DNA of 64,000 nt from NCBI GenBank assembly GCA_963662525.1, contig OY759717.1, positions 2,108,001 through 2,172,000 of the forward strand. The letters run 5' to 3'. The notes beneath the pieces were generated by a model. It worked only from the letters and a program-made list of their open reading frames with translations. It had not been told where the DNA came from and did not search any database. Origin of the DNA: CAZSDU01 sp963662525. Its GTDB lineage: Bacteria > Bacteroidota > Bacteroidia > Bacteroidales > FEN-979. Of this stretch, positions 60,839 through 64,000 are shown piece by piece; position 1 is the first letter of the stretch; every line of letters begins with the position of its first letter. The position numbers and the translations under genes are program-made.

Positions 60839-63259
60839 ATGAAAAATAGCCTGAAAAACCGTTTTACATGTTGTTTCAAGGATTTTATCCGGCTAAACAT
60901 TGCGGTAGTCCTTATCTTAATGATTGTTCGTTTAGGACAGTATCATTATCTTTCTTCCCTGCATGCTTTGCCTGATGATGCTTTGTCATTGGAATGGCAT
61001 GGATGTCTGCTTGATGTTGTTCTCTGGCAATTTGTTGCCTGGGCAATTTTCATTCCTTTTGTATTATTGTCATTTCTGAAGAGATGGATGGGAATCCTTT
61101 TCTATGGTCTTGTCTTTCTTATTTTAACCTTATCGGAGTGGGCATTATTTCAATATTTTTCCATGACACTGCGGCCTCTCGATCAGGTAGTTTTTTCTTA
61201 TACCTTGAAGGAAATGATGATGATTACGGGAAGTTGTGTGAAAATTGATTTTTTTACTTTTCTTCCCTTTATCATTCTGGCTCTTCTTACCCTGACCTTT
61301 TTTTTCCTTTCTTTAAAAATACATTTACCGAAATATCTCTGGAAATCTCTTGTAATATTAAGTATCGGCTCCCTGCTTTTTTTGAAATGGGTCAGTCCAA
61401 GAGAAGATTTTAACAACAGTTCTTTCAGGTATTATATTGCCCTGAATAAAACTAATTTTTTTATTGAAAAATGCGCCGGGTATTTAAGCGATTCAAAAGG
61501 TTCGACCAGCCAGTTAATGCTTGAATCGGCAATCGCACGTTACCATGCAGCTCATCCTGAATTTGAGTTTTTAGGAAACAGATATCCTTTTCTCCATTAT
61601 GACAGAACGCCTGATCATTTAAGCAGCTTCTTTACACTTGGCAAAGAAAAGCCAAACCTTGTATTTATCATTGTCGAATCCCTGTCATCCTGCTTTATGG
61701 GGAATAATTCAATTTATGGTAGTTTCACTCCCTTCCTGGATTCGCTTGCTGGTCAGAGCCTGTATTGGAAGAATTTTTTATCTACTGCTGACCGCACATT
61801 TAATGTGTTACCGGCAATGTTTGCTTCCCTTCCACCCGGCGATCCGACATTTGTCAATGAGGTTGCTAAAATTCCTTTTCATTTATCGATGATACGGTAT
61901 CTCAGGGAAGGCGGCTATTATGCCAGTTTCTTTTATGGGGGAGATCCGGCATTCAACTATATGGAAGATTTTCTTCGTCGCCAGGAAACGGATTTTATTT
62001 TGAAATCCTTTGGGCCGAAATATAAAAAGAACACCCTCAATGAAGGTTATAGCTGGGGATATACTGATACGGATTTATTTGGCAGGTCATTCGAGGTCAT
62101 GGATTCACTTCTCAAGACTCCCCGCCTGGATATTTATCTGACACTTTCCCTGCATAGTCCTTTTATCCCACCAGATCAGACCTCTTATCTCTCCCAGGTG
62201 GAAGACCGGCTTAGAAATCCTGGGCCAGAATACAAGTCCAGGGCTATGGAAATTGAAAAGTATAAGAATATTTTTGCGACTGTCCTTTATACCGATCATG
62301 CCATTAAGGTATTCATGGATAATTACAGAAAACGACCGGGATTTGAAAATACGATTTTTATCATTACTGGTGATCATGCACTTCCAGAGCTGAACCTTTC
62401 GAAGTTTTCCTATCTGGAACGTTATCATGTCCCGATGATTATTTATTCACCTTTATTGAAGCATGCAGTTTGCTTTAGTTCAGTTTCATCTCATCTGGAT
62501 GTGACCCCTTCGATTCTGGCCATGTTACATCAGCAGTATGGGTTAAAAATTCAATCGGTCGCTACCTGGCTGGGAACGGGTATTGATACTGCTTCATCAC
62601 CCAGGAATATGCATATTCTTCCTTTTATCTGGAACAATAAAGAGATTCCGGAATATGTGAACCACCAGTTCTATTATGAGCAGGCAGGAATTCGACTTAT
62701 ACAACCCGAATTGATGTTAAAGGACACCATTGATGTTGAAGTCTATAAAAGATTGAAAAGAGAACTTGCCGATTTTAAGATCTTGAATACTTATATCACC
62801 AAACAAAATAAACTGATTCCACCAGAAATGCTTTTTCAGAATATAATAGACAGTATTGAAGTGCCTATTAAAGATTCCCTTTTTCTCAATCCAATGGATT
62901 CAACCGGCGAATTCCGGTCGCTGGTGCAGCAACTTTTCCTTGATTCAAAATTCCACTATCTGAAATTTGAAATTGATTTCGAAGCTACTCCGTTTGAGCC
63001 TGACAAACAAAAAACACCCTTGTTGGTGCTCGATTTATCTCAGAAATCCGGAAAACGACTTCAATGGCAATCATTTGAAATACCTCGCAATAACAAATCG
63101 AGGGAATGGTATTCTGTAAAGATGAAGGAATATATTGACCTGAGCAGCTTTAACAGCAAAGAAGGCTTTTTTTTGCACTTCTATATATGGAACCGGGCGC
63201 GGGTGAATGTAAAGTTTAATCACCCAAGAATCCAAGTTACAGGATTTTATTCAAGATGA
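60839..63259 (+). CDS. LTA-synthase-like membrane phosphotransferase (sulfatase superfamily)
   Basis: 806 residues. Five membrane helices fill about 1-195. The alkaline-phosphatase-superfamily domain (about 270-620) has metal ligands Glu280 (FIIVESLSS), candidate nucleophile Thr320 (STADRTFNVLPA), LSLHSPF and Asp512-His513 (ITGDHALPE). This matches LtaS/MdoB-type enzymes, which move phosphoglycerol or phosphoethanolamine groups onto glycans or lipids. Residues about 695-806 are an added beta-rich domain (FEIDFEATPFEP, FLHFYIWNRARVNV) not found in LtaS. The acceptor is probably the polymer made by this cluster. Confidence 0.85.
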   Translation: MKNSLKNRFTCCFKDFIRLNIAVVLILMIVRLGQYHYLSSLHALPDDALSLEWHGCLLDVVLWQFVAWAIFIPFVLLSFLKRWMGILFYGLVFLILTLSEWALFQYFSMTLRPLDQVVFSYTLKEMMMITGSCVKIDFFTFLPFIILALLTLTFFFLSLKIHLPKYLWKSLVILSIGSLLFLKWVSPREDFNNSSFRYYIALNKTNFFIEKCAGYLSDSKGSTSQLMLESAIARYHAAHPEFEFLGNRYPFLHYDRTPDHLSSFFTLGKEKPNLVFIIVESLSSCFMGNNSIYGSFTPFLDSLAGQSLYWKNFLSTADRTFNVLPAMFASLPPGDPTFVNEVAKIPFHLSMIRYLREGGYYASFFYGGDPAFNYMEDFLRRQETDFILKSFGPKYKKNTLNEGYSWGYTDTDLFGRSFEVMDSLLKTPRLDIYLTLSLHSPFIPPDQTSYLSQVEDRLRNPGPEYKSRAMEIEKYKNIFATVLYTDHAIKVFMDNYRKRPGFENTIFIITGDHALPELNLSKFSYLERYHVPMIIYSPLLKHAVCFSSVSSHLDVTPSILAMLHQQYGLKIQSVATWLGTGIDTASSPRNMHILPFIWNNKEIPEYVNHQFYYEQAGIRLIQPELMLKDTIDVEVYKRLKRELADFKILNTYITKQNKLIPPEMLFQNIIDSIEVPIKDSLFLNPMDSTGEFRSLVQQLFLDSKFHYLKFEIDFEATPFEPDKQKTPLLVLDLSQKSGKRLQWQSFEIPRNNKSREWYSVKMKEYIDLSSFNSKEGFFLHFYIWNRARVNVKFNHPRIQVTGFYSR

Positions 63260-63282
63260 AGGTCTTGGACTGAAACAGAAGA

Positions 63283-64000
63283 TTAAAACTCATCCGTGTC
63301 GATGGTCTGTTTTTTCTTTTTCCCTTTTACCGGTCCGGGTGTGCCTTCTTCTCCGCAATCAAGATCTACGTCAAGGGGTTTTTTAGGATGGTCAAAATCT
63401 CTTTTTGAAATGTGCAGGCTGGGGTCTGAGTACACCCTTTGCATGTATAGTGCCCAGATGGGTAAAGCCATATGGGCTCCCTGTCCAAGTGTAATGGTGC
63501 GAAAATGAGCAGCACGGTCTTCACATCCCACCCAAACACCAGTTACAAGGTCTGGAGTAACACCCATGAACCAGCCATCAGATTGATTTTGGGTGGTTCC
63601 GGTCTTGCCGGCAATGGGGTTGTCAAATCCATATTTGTACCTGAGCCTTACCCCTGTGCCCACTTCAACCACCCCTTTCATCAGGCAGACCATCAGATAT
63701 GCGGTCTCTTCACTAATTGCCTCCTGGGATTTGGAATTGAACGATTGTAAAAGATTTCCGTTTTTATCCTCAATCCGGGTAAAAAAGATAGGCTCATTGA
63801 ATATTCCTTTATTTGCAAAAACACTCATGGCTCCAACCATTTCATAGAGGCTGATATCGCAGGATCCGAGGGCAATGGAATATACGGCAGGAATATCGCT
63901 CGTGACACCCATTTTGTGTGCCATTGAGACGACCGCTTTCGGGGAATATTTTTTTATTAACTGACCAGAAACCCAGTTATTCGAGTTGGCCAGCGCCCAT
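63283..64000 (-). CDS. Penicillin-binding protein 1A, C-terminal fragment (runs off the right edge)
   Basis: The last 238 or so codons of a bifunctional transglycosylase/transpeptidase. The SxN motif is in WALANSNNWVSGQLI at the window edge. The KTG motif is in AGKTGTTQNQSDGWFMG. ALGSCDISLYEMVGAMSVFA and VWVGCEDRAAHF are typical of class A PBPs in Bacteroidota. It crosslinks peptidoglycan in the periplasm. The frame is open through the right edge, so the real start lies outside. It converges on the LTA-synthase-like gene with a 23-base gap. Confidence 0.93.
   Translation of the reverse strand, partial: WALANSNNWVSGQLIKKYSPKAVVSMAHKMGVTSDIPAVYSIALGSCDISLYEMVGAMSVFANKGIFNEPIFFTRIEDKNGNLLQSFNSKSQEAISEETAYLMVCLMKGVVEVGTGVRLRYKYGFDNPIAGKTGTTQNQSDGWFMGVTPDLVTGVWVGCEDRAAHFRTITLGQGAHMALPIWALYMQRVYSDPSLHISKRDFDHPKKPLDVDLDCGEEGTPGPVKGKKKKQTIDTDEF

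Noticed and set aside
1..64000. Defence system, prophage or integrative element
   Set aside because: No nucleases of known defence families, integrase, toxin-antitoxin pair, tRNA attachment site or phage structural genes were found; phoH2 alone is a common chromosomal gene.

Overview
This window is a gene-dense stretch of a Bacteroidota chromosome, most likely from an uncultured Bacteroidales-like lineage. The evidence is the gliding/secretion lipoprotein gldD, three proteins with type IX secretion (T9SS) C-terminal sorting domains, fused MurF-Alr and fused DAHP synthase-chorismate mutase, a 29-residue bS22-like ribosomal peptide next to HU and RNase G, and repeated upstream TAnnTTTG boxes, the -7 element of Bacteroidota sigma-ABfr. 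There are no tRNAs, rRNAs, CRISPR arrays, insertion sequences or phage genes. No gene-free gap exceeds 300 bases.

Layout. 0-11.4 kb: the 5' end of polA, divergent phoH2, an operon (lnt, a shortened nitroreductase, a lipoprotein glutaminyl cyclase), hflX, a PAS/GAF histidine kinase, trpS, and HU/bS22-like/RNase G. 11.5-21.7 kb: mutY, a two-component hybrid sensor that has lost its phospho-accepting His and its ATPase domain, a soluble MgtE-like CBS protein, ssb-gldD, a T9SS carboxypeptidase and corA. 21.7-39.5 kb: DAHP synthase-chorismate mutase, asnS, a T9SS WAVG-repeat protein, recJ, pfkA, a coiled-coil membrane protein, a C69 dipeptidase, outer-membrane barrels, waaA, a phosphatase, a lipoprotein and mqnC (futalosine menaquinone route).

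39.5-63.3 kb is an unbroken plus-strand run of 13 genes with gaps of at most about 30 bases: pepA, pdxA, murF-alr, then an envelope-glycan block. The block holds a DPM1-like GT2, a GT-C membrane transferase, three AlgX/AlgJ-like SGNH proteins around one AlgI-like MBOAT acyltransferase, a 1473-residue T9SS papain-like protein, an FG-GAP/jelly-roll membrane protein, a GH16 lipoprotein and an LTA-synthase-like phosphotransferase. I read this as an uncharacterised system that builds, O-acylates, trims and decorates a surface polymer, and it is the best candidate for something undescribed. The 3' end of a PBP1A gene closes the window on the minus strand.

Three themes cut across the window. First, six predicted secreted proteins all have Gln directly after the signal-peptidase site, and the window also encodes the glutaminyl cyclase that would act on such ends. 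Second, short 7-8 bp tandem repeats or GC-rich palindromes fill several intergenic gaps and have entered two essential genes (lnt, murF-alr) in frame. Third, many divergent promoters are tightly overlapped, and mqnC and DAHP synthase look close to leaderless. All family calls are from motif recognition by eye; no database search was possible.
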